NCBI RefSeq assembly: GCF_042242105.1
Contig: NC_092017.1
Coordinates: 20,935,432 to 20,999,431 of the forward strand
Direction: 5' to 3'
Length of the DNA stretch: 64,000 nucleotides
DNA from: Pempheris klunzingeri
Taxonomy: Eukaryota > Chordata > Actinopteri > Acropomatiformes > Pempheridae
A program made the position numbers and the translations under genes. Each line of letters starts with the position of its first letter. The stretch's first letter is position 1. Below, one piece after another: positions 50,801-63,833 of the stretch. The notes beneath the pieces are model-generated. The model was given only the letters and a program-made list of their open reading frames with translations. It had not been told where the DNA came from and did not search any database.

Positions 50801-51967
50801 AAGTATATTTATGCCTTGACAGTAGATGAGGTGACAGGAAACGAGGGGAGAGAAGAGGGGTAATGGCGTGCAGAAAAGTCTGATGACTCAAAATAACTTT
50901 GCACTTCAGCGTCTTCACACTGAAGCCACACGGGTGTTCTGCAGTTTCGTACTCCTCAACAGTGCTTCTTGCTAGAAGCACAAAGCAAATCGGCCATAGT
51001 TCTCAATACTGAGTGATTTTTACAGTTGTATTTGATTGCACATTAATGTAATTGTCATAGCGTGGTCCTTTAATGATCCATTACTGCAGCTCAGGAGAAG
51101 ATGTAGCCTCAAAGTGACTATCATTACAAATAAGAAATACGCACTAGCTTAACTTCACACTGGCTTTAAATCAGGTTAAGTATTGTCCCTGTGGTTACAT
51201 GCAGTTTAATATACCTTGTGCACTGATTTAGACCAATTAAACTGTTGACCTGAACCATGTTTCAGGAGTCCAGACACATAATCTTGTTCAGACGGACACC
51301 TGCGAGCCAGTCGGAGGTTTCCTCTCTGTGGCCATTGAAACATTAGCAGTAATTATGATTTCCTCTCCTCAAACCTCTTACACTCACATTTCCTCTTAAT
51401 GCTACTTTGAACTGTCAGGTTCTTTATTGCTTATAATTACTCATTTTAATTGTTTATCAAGAAACATGGACGCAAAATGTCAATGATAATGTTTTGTCTC
51501 ATTTTAGCTCCTGTCAGTAACGGAGTCTCCGTTTATTGACGCCCATAAGGACGCCCTCTTTTAGCAACAGCCTTTTACTTTTAGCATTTGTTTTTTGCAT
51601 TATTTGACTGTTATTGTCTACTTTTTATGTTATCTATATAAACTTTGTCACATTTACTGTGTATTTCCTACTTATCCTGATCTTTTTTTTAACTTGTTGA
51701 ATATGACCTCTTGCTGCTGCACTGACAAAATTTCCCCAGAAAGAGATCTTATAATAATTACGCTACTCGTGATGTGGCATGTAATTGGCTTCTTGTTGCA
51801 TCTCTTTAACGTAAACGAACTCATACCCGCTTTGGTTAATCGGGGGTTAATGGAGCCAGTAGCCAGCCTTGTGAGACCGGTTTTAAGGACCACCAGTGTT
51901 AGGTTTTGTGAAGCCAGAAACTCCAAAGAAAGCCGGACTGAGGTGAACTTGCTTCCTGATTCAGGCC
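50521..51967. mobile_element. Possible non-autonomous DNA transposon with degenerate terminal inverted repeats
   Basis: The left end reads AGGCCTGCATCATGAAGCAA. The reverse complement of the right end (about 51946-51967) reads GGCCTGAATCAGGAAGCAAG, a good imperfect inverted match of roughly 20 nt. I recall similar 'ggcctg..tcatgaagca' ends in fish non-autonomous DNA repeats. No target duplication is clear and no transposase frame is present. The T29 run lies inside it. Confidence 0.5.
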
Positions 51968-54450
51968 CCTGGTGTGTTAGTTCCTGTGGCCCCTCTAGGC
52001 TTTACACACACACACACACACACATATATACACACACACATACACACACACACACACAGCCCACTGTGGTGCAAACCTTCAATGAGCAATTTCCTCCCTG
52101 CCTCCCTCCCCTCCTCTTCTGTTTTCTTCCTGCCGACAGTGTTTTTATATTCTGACGCTTCAATAGCTTTAATACTTCGCTCTGTCTCTCTTTCTGTTGC
52201 CTGCCTGGCTCAGCGACGTGTACACACTCCCTCTGCCCTTACTGTAAACGCTGTCTAAGCATGGAAAACTTGTCTTAAAAAAAAAAGAAGAAAAAAAAAA
52301 GACAGAAAAACCAGGATCCTTGCCGCCTTATGTGCCCTGCAGTAAACCCCACCCCACCCCACTTTCGTCCTCACTTCTACCCCCGTCCCACCCTCATTTT
52401 CTCTAGGTGTGCCTCTGTCAACAGAACTTCAGGCCGTGATTACTGAGAATGAACTTTGAAACTGTGTGAGTGACGTTTGTGCATCTGCGAGTGTGTTTGT
52501 CAGCGATAGGAGAGATTCAGAAAAGAAAAAAAAACAACCTTCCTGTCCTCTTCTCTGCGCATCGATGTGGGAACTTTTAAGTCCTAGTTCATGAACTCTG
52601 ACCTTTGACCAGGCACTCATTCAGTCCCTTGTTGTGGTGGTTGAGAGGGAGGTTACGTGGGGACTGGAGAAGCCCCACTGTCTACCCACAGTCAATGTTT
52701 TATTTATGGACCTCTGCACTTTTGGCTGTGATGACTTCAGTACTTAAGTAGTTACCTAAACTGTATTTTTAAGGATTTTATACAATATTTACATGCAATA
52801 CAATATGAATTGATTTTTTTTTTTTCCTTTGCCAACCATTTTTTTTGTTTGTTTCTTATTTAGTTGTGTTTATTTTGGCATGATTTGTCTCTATTATTCA
52901 CAAACAAACATGCCCCTTGGATCTATTTTAGGAGTCAAATGTTACGGGGCCTGTTCCCTGTATGTTTTTGTGTGTCATGATTCTGATGACAGCTGAACAC
53001 CGACAAGCAGGTGTCGGAAAATATTTGCTGGACGAGCTAAACCTAGTTATCACCCTCTGCTTCCAGTATGAATAACTGGACCAGAACGACAGCGAGAGGA
53101 GTCCACACTTTGGTTCAGGGAACTGGACTGTTGAGCTAAAATGTTTTTACTTTTTGTGTCATGTCCAGTTATGATTTGAGTGTTTCTCTTCTACTCATTC
53201 ATAGATCCGTACCTACACACCCGAAATGATTGTGTTATGATAACTTGAGCCGGAGGAAACACATCATAGAAAACAATAGAGTTGGAAAGTGGGATCGAGC
53301 TGTTCTGGATGCCCCCGGTACTTAAAGTGAAAGTGCCATTCATTTTTTCCCACAGTCAGCGTTATGTGACTCACAGCTGGAGCTCCTGTAATGCTTGAAT
53401 CAGCATAAAACTCTCCAGATGCAATACTCAGTTCAAACGATTCACAGCTGCATTAGAAAATGTGTTTATTTCACTACAACTCCCAGGGAACATTGCAGCA
53501 GGGAACATCCAATCACTGAGTTTCAAATTCTGTAACCTAGAAAAGAAAAGACTGCTGCTTTTTTTTTTTTTTTTATCATCTGCAGCTTAAATCAGTTCAT
53601 GTTTTTAATTTTTGAGTCACTTTTAGAGCGTTTTTGCCACTATGGCGCCATGTTTTGTTTACAACTGCAACCACGAATCATTTTAATTTCTCACTGTAAT
53701 TTGTGCCTCTGAGTGGCTCCTTCTCTATGGCAGCAGCTGAGGCTGATGGGTATTGCAGTTTTTAGATCCTTGCGCCATGCCAAACTGACAAATAAAACAC
53801 GATATCTCTGAAACGATTAATTTACTGGGAGAATCCTGTGTTTCTATGTTACGGAACATTAAAGATATTAATGAAAAGGGGGGGGAAAAATGGAAATGGG
53901 ACTACAGAATGGCCTTCCCACTTCACAACTCTGAGGAAGTCTGTGGGGGTGGAGCGTTTCAGCTGAGACTATTATATATAATAAGTGTATAATACAGCAA
54001 AGGTAGAATATCTACTGTGTGGATCTTTAGTCGATGAGGAAAAAGCAAAAATATAGAGCAAATAGTTCCTTGCAACTATGTGGAGGGGGGTGGGAGGGGG
54101 CATGTGTCAGTGGTCGTCATAATGTGTCTGTGACAAGGGGACAGGGTTGCCTGTATTTATAAAGGTTTGATTTTTTTTTTTTTAACTGGGGGTAAAGGGG
54201 GGAGGCTGGAGTCAGAAATGTGTCCCATATATGTGGTCCAAGCTACAAACGGCGGACAGAACAAATGAACTGGATGGCAGAACAATTTGGTATTTTTGAA
54301 AATTAAAAAAAAGCAAAAAAACTTGGCATTACAATGCCACCATGTGGCCATATGATGCAAGTTGTTAACGAGGACAAAACATGTTATTTTAATGTTATTT
54401 TTTATTTTGAAATCATATTATTAATAAAGTCATTAAGTACTGTTGTCCCT

Positions 54451-57400
54451 GTGTGTCCGATCATTGACCGCTGTGTGACCCGGTCATGGCTGCGAGTGGA
54501 GGGTTCATGTAAGGTTCATGTGACGGTCAGTGCAGTCTGCGGGGTTAAAAGGACAAGCAGCGGGCAGGGCAATAATGCTCATGATGCATTGACCATCTAT
54601 CGAGGAAATGTCACTATTAGGAGAGGCATTTATTGGCAAAGGTTAATCAATAAATTGTACTCTGTGACGCGGCTCTGCACTGAGAAAGCCTAGTGTGAAA
54701 GTCGTGAGGCCTCTGCTGCAGTTTGACCTCCATTATTGTTCAGATTATACAGTAAATTAGACATTACAAGTGTCACTAGTGCCACAAGGACAATATATAC
54801 TGTGACACAATAGAAGCGGATCAGTTTTTGCTCTACCCTTTTCATTATATTTCTTGGTGTGACAGATGATGGTAGGCAATATTACACGAGAACAATCAAG
54901 ACTGCTACACGAGAATATTGGATATTTATATAATTTGTGTGATGGAGTATATTCAAGTATTTAAATTGCAGGATAAGCCATAAACACGTTCCTGCTCGGG
55001 TCACAATTTTGATGATTAATTTAAAGGGAAAAAACGTCAGATATTCATTGGCTCCGGCCTCTCAAATGTGAAGAATTTTTCTCAGTCCTCTGTGAAATTG
55101 AGCCTTATTTAAGATAAGATAAGATATTCCTTTAATTCATAGGATTTTATCGATAAAACCCACTACTAGTGTGATGGTAGCACATCCCCGCATTTCTGAA
55201 TACACTTTGTATTTTGTAGCATTTTGATGAAATCTGGACCACTGGTGATACCCTGATATTGCAACAAATGAGTACAAGTTAACTGAGAGATGTTTCTGAA
55301 CTGTCACTTAATTGGAAATGACTTCAGTCCCTAATGGGTCATCTGCGGCAGACAATATGTTTTCTTCTGTTACTGTGTAGGCTCGACTGGGTGAACACAC
55401 CTGCCTGTACTGAAGCACTAAATAAGAGTCCTTCCTTATACCGCAGACACTCTGACCTGCAGGAGAGGAGCAGGTGTTACTAATAACATCAATCATGACT
55501 CTGTTCCATCAAGTCCAAATCCCCAAATGTTTACTGTGAAAAACTGGAGGATCCTCAGCCGGTCAGTGTCCTGACAGGAAACTATTATTACTCAGAAAAG
55601 TAGAAAAAAGTCAGACTGCATTTCTTGACAGGTGTCACTTTACATTGTGCAGATGCAATGGTGATAGCAGCTAAGGGAACTTATTCGTATAGCCTACTGC
55701 GCTTGATTTGAGCAATCTTCATCCATTTCTTAGCCATTTTTGTATTTCTACCCTGTTAAATTTAAGATAAATATTGTTCTTTTTTACTCCACTACATTTC
55801 ATTGACAAGCAGCTACAGTTAATATCTAATTAGCTGATTAGAATTGTACCTAAAAACCCATTACAGTCAAATTATTAAAAAATAAGCTGCATTTTTATAG
55901 ATGAAACTCCAACATTATGGACATCAGAAGATGAGGAGTGGTCTACAGAGCAGAGGTAAGTTCACTTCTTTTTAACTCCACATGCAATATAGACTTGACG
56001 CAGCTCTGAGAGAACTTTTCAGAGAAGCAGGAGTTCTCCCCAACACCGGGAAACAATCCGATGTGTAAAATGCACAACAGTGCGATTTTTAAATGCAGAG
56101 CTTCACTGTTAATGGAGTATTTTCACTCTGCAGTATTACTTTGACTTTGTCAGTACTTCCACCGATGTGCAGGTGTCTCATTTTTCTGGCACACGTTAAC
56201 AGCGGCTGGGATCTTGTTTGTTACACTGTTTTAGTTTTTTATTCTAGATATTGGCAACTTGTACTTGAGTACAATTTTGCGGTACTTGAGTATTTTCATT
56301 TTTATGCCACTATATACGTCACTCCACTCCTCTTTATATGGAAATATTGTAGTTTTGTTTACTCCATTACTCAGATTGATGGTAGAAAATCCAATCAAAA
56401 AATCAATTTATAACATGTTGAGACTTATTGATCAATGGGGAGAAGCTCACAGTATATATATAAAGTAATTAAAATGAGCTCAACCCTTACTAGCTGCAAC
56501 ATTAACATGATTCACTTGGTATCAATAATTACAATCAATAAACAGGATCCTGAAAAAAACTTATTTAGCAATAATGAATGTGTTGATGCTGAAACTTAAG
56601 TACAATTTTCTCAAGTAAAATTGTAAATGTAGGACCAAACGAGTATTTCCTCGCTGTGGTATTGATGGATTTACACAAGCAAAAGGTCAGAGCACTTGAT
56701 CCCGAACACTTCACACTAAATAGACCGCATGCACACCAAAGAGGGACAGACGAACAGCACATCAGCTTAATCAATTTATTCCATAACTGATCAAACACAC
56801 ACATTCACAGGCCTGCTTCGCTCCTCTCCTGCAGCGTCGTGCATATTTTCATCTTTCATCCCGGATATTGTTAACGACAGCACCAGCTCTCTAAGGTCAG
56901 GTGGGCCTGCTGTCTGGGGGTCTTGTGAGTTCTCGCTCGCTCTGAACCGTCTGTTTGAGGCTTTTGCAGAACATTTTTAATACAATAGTTCTTGATAATA
57001 AAAAAGTGCCACCATTAAAACCATCAAATAACATTAATATCTCATATGTATTGGATGGACATCACTGACTTCATGCAGCTGTAAGAATCCAAGACGTCAA
57101 GCAACTCACTCGCCCCGACGCGCAGACTCACCATCATTTCCTTATTTCACTTTATATATACGCTCATGGAAACTGCTCTGATTTGTTTACCCTGAACTTG
57201 CGGCACTTTCAGCAAACTACAACCGAACCGAACCTTCACCCTGAACTATCAGAGTGCTTCAGTTACCTATGATATGCTTATATACAATTATTTCATATAC
57301 AAGATCAGCTCTTTGGAGTGCAACGACCTCTTTTACTTCAAAATGTTTTCTTCGCGGATATGTGAGGAGGCTAAAGTCATGAAAAACTCGAGCTTTTGGA

Positions 57401-58461
57401 CATTTATATGTGATGCATAAAAGATGGCTACAGATCAATAAGGACAACTCTGATGCGGTTGATATATTTGCCATAAACCTACGTATAATCTAACTTATGT
57501 ACATGTCCCATTCCTGTTTTTTCCCCACGTTTGAGTGCAAAAAATTATGTTCACCATTCCCTAGGCTGCTAAATAAAGGAGAAAAAAAATCAACTGGAAA
57601 AATAGAAAATAAATAAAAACAAGCGAAAGATGATTAACTAAGCAAAACATATTTACAATATTCCACAAAATCACAGCAGGTCTACACACAGGACTGTTGG
57701 AAAACACTTCAACAGGACCAGGCAGGTGTGTAGGCTGCATGGAGTCAACATACAGAGCAAGTCTGACTTTACAATTACAAAAGGCAATAGATATGGCTTC
57801 AATGACGTGTTTTCACAGCACGGAAAACATAAATTTGGATGTTTAGTCATGAGAGAAATTTCCAAACGTCTGTTTTTCTGTTTACAGAAAACATTTTTGA
57901 CTTTAAACACATGTACAAAATAAATGCTTATTTTCTATTAAACCAGGCTGGCAGACGAGAGAAAACCACCAAATACACGTAAAAGACCAGTAAACATGTG
58001 ATAGCTGAATAACATATGAAGCCATTTCTAGAAATGTTTCTTCATCTGAAGCTCATTTGGCCCACATAAACTTTGGCAAACTGAAAATAAATAAAATAAA
58101 ACATGTTCAAAAATACAAATTCCTACTTAAGACATTTTTTCTTTTTGGATTCTGTCAATGCAGTGCAATTAAAAACGTTTCTGTCAGCTGCTACTTCATC
58201 AATCCACTATAATGCTCATCCAAATAAATAATTGACTTCAGCTTATTGAGGACGTCCTCAAAATCATAACGCAGTTTTACAATGGCTTCTTATCTTTTGT
58301 ACAACACCCATAAATGTAAACCGAGACTAAACGACCAGAACTTAAGGCAATCGAAACATTTTTTTTACGAGAGGAGAAATGGCGGCAGGGAGTGGTTGGA
58401 TGAATGAGGTGGAGTGTGTCTGCATGTTGAGTCAGATCTCCCTGCAGGTGGAGGAGCGGCT
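54451..58461. other. Convergent intergenic region and acsbg2 3' UTR
   Basis: Includes R2 repeat copies and, nearest acsbg2, its 3' UTR on the - strand. A possible - strand AATAAA is at about 56774-56779 (TTTATT on +), which would give a UTR of about 1.7 kb; this is uncertain. No protein or RNA gene is recognised. Confidence 0.45.
55735..56660 (+). repeat. Interspersed repeat family R2, two adjoining copies
   Basis: The part at 55735-55910 has 'tttttactccactacatttc' and 'gctacagttaatatct'. The part at 56225-56660 has 'cttgagtattttcatttt', 'atgccactatata', 'gctgcaacattaac' and 'actcattac'-type ends. They resemble the intronic copies at 12515, 14066 and 15335. Confidence 0.7.
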
Positions 58462-61400
58462 CTATTTGGGAGGCAGTGGGTTGTCGGGGGTCGTGGGTGT
58501 TGCCAACTCTTTATAAAAGTTCTCGATCTGCTCCTTGTACATCTTCCCCACCACTGGCCGCTTCAGCTTCATGGTCGGGCCTGTGGAGCAAGTAAAGAAT
58601 TCATATTGTTTAACACGTTTTTAAACAAACTCAGCTGCGCAGCGTGTTTGTGCTGCTGCTGTAGCGTGAGCTCAGTTGCATTTTAAGGTTTTAGACCTGT
58701 GCTGTGTGGAACTTTATTATCAAAAATCACATTGCCTCTTAAATCGTACTGCTTTGACCTCAGAGGCTGCACCTTAAAGTACAAGGTTCAGTCTGTACTC
58801 AGCGGCTTTGTCCTGAGGAGGTCACCTAAACTCCACTAGAGGTCATTATGTCTGAGGTTTAACTTAAACACGGTGAAGAGTTGGAAAACAGGAACATGGA
58901 AAGATACAGCTAAACAAAATGTGCTTCAGTTACAGATTTTGAATGTATTTCTGACTGTTTTGGTAATGAAGTATAGCCTTACTTTTGTTATTGTAAGTGA
59001 AACAGACAATTATCTGGTGATTTGAATTATATAATGTCATTTCCCAGATACTTGGATGATCTATTCAAATCGCTCGGTTTTGCTCCGACAGTCAAAAGAT
59101 ACTAAGATCATACAATGTTAAGAAAAGCAACAAGTCACATTTGAGAGGCAGGAATTAGTAAAAGTTTCACTTGAAAAAGTACTGAAACAATTAATAACAT
59201 ATCAGATGTTTGACCATTAATGTTCTTTCCGTCAGCAATTCATTCTGCTGTAAGACTTTTGTCTCTCCAGGCCTCTATAAATGATTCAAATGAAAACTAC
59301 TCTATTATTATTACTCTTACTGTTTACCTGCTTACTACCCTCACACATGACACTTTGTATTAAGCTACAAAGAGGCTGGGAACCTCTTCCATCATCTAAG
59401 TGGCCCAGAAAAGGCATTTCAAGCATTGGCCTCTCCATTCCACACACACATCACAGGCTTAAGTTATACGAAATGATAAAGATCGTATCATCAGTAACCC
59501 CTCGCGTTCCCGTCCCACTCACCCAGCTCTCCTCCACCAAGGGAGAAATCCCGATCCAGGACGATCCACTTTTGAATGCGCTGAGCGTTGGAGGTTGCCT
59601 TCTCGTTGACTCGGTTGATTCCCTCCTGAATGGCAGCGTGGATCGCCCGATCTCGGCCGCCTGCGATCTCAGAGACCCGGGTGGCGTTGCTGCCCAGCTT
59701 CCGGCAGAACTCAACAGCTTCTGGTGTCAGCTCATCCTCTGGATCGCCTGACTCTGCGTTTACCTGACACTGGATGGGGGGGGAATTGAAATGTTTATCT
59801 CTATTCCCAAACACTTCAATCAAAAGTTTCTTGTCCTTGCAGCTTAAAACATTAATACACTTAAAATTTGGAATTAGGGTCCGTCTTCATCATCATGCAG
59901 TTTTCTTTGAAGGCCACTAGGTGGCAGCATATGAGCAGAAATATCAGAGAAGCTTCATCTCTCCCAGCTGCTTCTCTTTGCTCAGTGACACACGTCTATT
60001 GACTCTTTCTGAGATCAGATAAAAAGGTATAAAGATAAGATGTTTACGAGGGTCAGAGTCACCCTTGTTTTGAAATGCACATCTTAGTTGTAAATGCACA
60101 TAATGTTGTGTTACATCATCAGCCTCCATCTGATAGCCTCCACTCTGCTCGACACTCTGCCTTTTTACATCCTGTGTTATCTACAGGAGCTCCCTGACGA
60201 CTGAGATATCACCCGTCGATTGTTTACAGGTACGTGCGAGAGGTACGGCTGCTATAAACAGTCACACGGTCGCCTCTAGAAGAGAACCTCATCAATGCAG
60301 CACAGTCTGTGACAAATGCACCTCGTCTTTGCCCTCCCTCTCTCCGGCCACGACTGCATGGGCAATATTTCTTCAGTCCGATTGAAATCGTTCTGCTTAG
60401 AGATTCCAGTTTAACTGTTTACATGGACGTTAAATAAAGTGATCCGCCACATGTGTGTTTACATGCCCCAAGGCATTTAATTGGAATCCAACTCTTGATA
60501 TGTGCAAAGCGTTTCCTGGGAACTGATCAAGGCGTCACCCCCACGAGGGACAAACATGCCCACAAAGAATAAACGTGTTTACATGGTTAAAGGTTTACTC
60601 CACCCCCCTAAACCTGGCTGAAAATTACTGCTGATCAGACCAGTGACTGTGTAAATGCAGCTACTGGTGGGTCTCATGAGTAGACGCAAGTATCGCTGCG
60701 TAAACAGATGATGAAAAGGCGTTCGTGGGAGTGGAAGTCAGGCATGTCCACACGCATCCAGCTCCACAATGACTCATTTTTTAATGAACAGTTTTAATGC
60801 ATCTGGGTCCTGGTCTCTGGTTTCTAGGACTTACCTTAATGGTGAGCAGCATAGACAGAAACTTCTTCTTGTCTCCGATCAGCATGGCGTTACTAATCAG
60901 CGGCACAGCCTCCTTCACGGCATCCTCGGTTGGGACAGGAGGGATGTTCTCTCCTCCTGCGGTGATGATCAGCTCTAAAATCAAACCCAAAGACACACAG
61001 GTTAAGTAACAGATACGTTTAATTGATCACAGATACAACAAAATGCTCCTAAAGCTTACGGAGACTGAATCCATAGAACAGGACACTGAATTGGTAAAAG
61101 AGAATCAGTCTCTCTCCTTGATCCAGAACAGTCCGGTACCTTTAATTCTTCCGGTGATGAAGAGGAATCCATTCTGGTCGTGTTTGCCCAGGTCACCTGA
61201 GTGCAGCCACCCCTCTGCATCCAGAGCCTCCTCCGTCTTGTCGGGCATGTTGAGGTAACCCATGAAGACGTGACGGCCCCAGAAGCAGATCTCACCGTTT
61301 CCCTCCTCGTCCGGGTTGTGCAGCTTCGTCTTGCATCCTGGGATCTCTTTACCACAACTGCAGGACCAGAGAACAGTTCTCTAATTCGCCACCAAGCGCG

Positions 61401-63833
61401 CATATTGAATTGTCGCTGATTTGTCAGTGCAAGGAAATTCTGTGTCTTTACACTGAAGTAAAGAGAGAACAAAGTACCTGGTGAGCTTGAAGGCGTCAGG
61501 GAGGGAGATGGTGTGAGGTCCAGTGCTCTCACTCATGCCGTACAGCTCGTACAGAGGAATATCCAGGCTGAGGAAGAACTCCAGGGTGTCTTTGGTGATG
61601 GGGGCGGCGCCTGTGTAGCACTTGTTGCAGCGGTCCAGGCCCAGGGCCTTGCGCACTTTTTTGAACACAAGCTTTTTGGCTAAGTGATAGCTGAACGGCG
61701 GGCGGCCAACTGCTGCACTTCTGAGGAGAGACAAAAAAAGAGCAAATGTGAGTGTTTTGAGCTACACAGGCAGCAGAAACACTAGTATATCCTTCAGCTC
61801 CTGTGCCCTCGCACCTCTCTCTCTCTCTCTCTCGTCCTCCCTGGGAGGAGCTACGATGCGAGGAAAGGACGCCAGTGAAGGAAGTGAGGAGAAACCTCTG
61901 GGAGAAATGGTGGCATAATGACAAGCACCCATGATTCCCAGGGGATGAATCCTGCTGACTTTGGTGATCCTGACTTTTAAACTACTTACATTCACATCAG
62001 CCTCAGCTGTACTTTGTGTTCAGTGCTGATTAAGAAATGCTATCACACAAAACTAAGATAGTGGTCGCGGTAAAGATCACAACTACCCACTAAGATCACT
62101 AACTATAGCTACTTGGCATTAGCATGTTAGCGTGGCTGCATCGGCATCAGTCCTGATGTGTAAAAACTAAAACAAGCTCATAAAAAACCAGCATCCAACA
62201 GATGATAAATAAGACACACGTTGCTATGAACTAATCATAAATCTATCTAGATTCCACTGGGTTTTTTGAGTCACTGGGTTTTTTGAGTCACTGGGTTTTT
62301 TTGAGTTTTTCCTTCCCGAAGAAGGAGGGTCATAAAGGGCAGGTGATGCCTCGGACTGATCCACCGGACTGATCCATTGGCCTCATCGACTGCTGGACTT
62401 TTTATTAGATTGTTTGTTCGCTTACACTTGTTTATTTCAGTGAACTTTGTAAAGCACTATGAGACAACTCTGTTGTGATATTGGGCTATACAAATAAATT
62501 GAATTGAATTGAATTGAATTCCCGAAAATGACACTGGTTTCACGAAGAGGGAAGTACTAAAAGGGGAAAGAAAAATTTCAATAAAAAGCCAGAAGTAAAG
62601 CATGAAATCAGGAAGGAGGAATGATGAAACCATGTCAAAATTAAACTGTAATTTCATAACATGCACATACTGATTCATCTTGGCCAAGTTAGTCTGCAGA
62701 CCGACATCTTTGGCCCAGGCAGCCACCTTCCTGCGCACAGTTGAAGACTTGGATCCGATAGACTTCATCTTCTCCTGCATCTTCTCCCACACGCGTGGGA
62801 CACCCATGAAGGCTGTGGGACGCACCTCCTTCAAGGTGTTTACCAGAGAGCCCTGATAAGAGAAGGCAGAATTTTAAAACCCAAATGTCACATGAAGTTT
62901 ACAGCTCACATGGAGAGAAGATCTGCTACCACAACGTGAGGCCAAGATCTTGGAAAGCTATTGCATGAAAAAGCTTCTTTTTCATGGCAGTTTAACACAG
63001 TCATATGTCCACCCTCAGGATATCCTTAAGCTTTCACTGTAACTCTTGGTAATCTGCATCTCCTGACTACTTTACACACTTAAGTTGCGTTAATGAACGT
63101 GCAGGGGTGATGCTGATGATCAAAAAGTGAAAAGGCGGCGGCAGCTCAGCACACCACAAACATTTTCACACCGCAGAAAAAATCTTGCAATTCGCATGAA
63201 AGGTCATGTTACAGAGAACTGAAAGAATTGAAGATTCATCTCTTTATTTATTATCATTAATTATAAGGGATAACCATAATTTCTCAGAACTGCGTTTTTA
63301 TGATTTGTATTGACTGACTACAGACATTAAAAAAGGAATAAACCCTTTTGCTTTAGTTGTAGGGTTTGTGTTCTGTTTTTGTAAATGTTTTTCATTGTTA
63401 GTTTTGCTATAGTTCTCTACCTTAACATAGTTTTCCTGTCTTTGTGAAGGAATTTGGGCTTTGCCTCCACAAAAAAGGTATCAAACAAATAATTTATTGT
63501 CATCATAATCATCTAAATATATAACTATATCGTCACTCCCGTGAAAACAGTGTTCAATTTTTTAAATATTTATCTTCAGCCCCTGCAGTAAATAATGGTC
63601 CATGTATTTGGGCGTTAAACTATTTGCATACTTTTCACCAAACTGATGTATCCCACCTTCAGTGCATCAGGCTGAGCGAAGTGCGTCGCCCCTCCGACCT
63701 TCATAGTGACCCAGATATCGACCATCTGAGCCGCGATGTGGCTGAGCGGCAGGTAGCTGACCACCGTCTCCTGAGTCTGAGTGGCGTCTGTGAGTCGCAC
63801 GTGGCGGCTGGTGGAGAGCGCGGTCCACGTCAG
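58462..63833 (-). CDS. acsbg2: Long-chain fatty-acid-CoA ligase, bubblegum family (ACSBG2), 3' part
   Basis: Activates long-chain fatty acids to acyl-CoA using ATP. Exons in transcript order: 63833-63657, 62852-62671, 61720-61478, 61357-61140, 60974-60835, 59763-59523, 58580-58462; stop TAG at 58464-58462. They join in phase to 439 aa, roughly the C-terminal two-thirds of a protein of about 670 aa in human. Family blocks seen in order: VVSYLPLSHIAAQMVDIW, RPTAFMGVPRVWEKM, LGLDRCNKCYTGAAPITKD, YGMSESTGPHT (AMP-binding motif), GWLHSGDLG, then GRIKELIITAGGENIPPVP (linker motif), and the C-terminal KWIVLDRDFSLGGGELGP with downstream basic residues. The N-terminal half, including the P-loop of the AMP-binding fold, is beyond base 64000. 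ACSBG1 is the alternative; synteny with mllt1 favours ACSBG2. The convergent arrangement with mllt1 is as I recall in human. Confidence 0.9.
58581..60834. other. Last two acsbg2 introns, nothing recognised
   Basis: Introns 58581-59522 and 59764-60834. Apart from a region around 60420-60600 with 'tgtttacatg' phrases, common in fish repeats, no feature is recognised. Confidence 0.5.
61929..62175 (+). repeat. Interspersed repeat family R1, copy 4
   Basis: In the acsbg2 intron at 61721-62670. It carries 'ggatgaatcctgctgacttt', 'catcagcctcagctgtac', 'aaaactaagatag' and 'ttggcattagcatgttagc'. Only the second half of the family is well kept. Confidence 0.75.
62255..62520 (+). repeat. SINE-like fish repeat with 17-bp tandem head and (TTGAA)n tail
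   Basis: Three tandem copies of a 17-bp unit (CACTGGGTTTTTTGAGT, 62255-62305) lead into a body with 'gagtttttccttcccgaaga', 'tttgtaaagcactatgagac' and 'ggctatacaaataaattg'. It ends in a (TTGAA)n tail at 62498-62520. The body and tail match a repeat I know as very common in teleosts; its database name is not certain to me. Confidence 0.7.
62853..63656. other. acsbg2 intron, nothing recognised
   Basis: An 804-bp AT-rich intron without coding or clear repeat signal. The final 167 bases of the window (63834-64000) are also intronic on the - strand, preceded by an acceptor at 63834-63836. Confidence 0.5.

Larger units (their letters stand above)
48147..54450 (+). other. mllt1 3' untranslated region (proposed) with microsatellites
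   Basis: No gene follows mllt1 until the convergent acsbg2. Candidate AATAAA signals: 50797-50802, 53791-53796 and 54423-54428. The last is followed by a GT-rich stretch (54439-54462), so it is the best candidate end, implying a long 3' UTR; this is inference. Contents: CTC-rich tract 48565-48615, (GT)n 48746-48779, (CA)n 48884-48905, C30 49486-49515, T29 50768-50796, (CA/TA)n 52003-52058, and a probable DNA transposon 50521-51967. The longest open frame (51595-52155) crosses the CA repeat and is not credible. Confidence 0.5.

Noticed and set aside
51595-52155. 186-codon + strand open frame with hydrophobic start
   Set aside because: It runs through a CA repeat (His-Thr runs), crosses the proposed transposon end and shows no recognisable domain or splice context.
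59281-59751. 156-codon + strand frame
   Set aside because: Antisense to the acsbg2 exon at 59523-59763, where the - strand reading gives clear family motifs.
62255-62305. CRISPR-like direct repeats
   Set aside because: Contiguous 17-bp tandem units without spacers in a vertebrate intron; ordinary tandem repeat.
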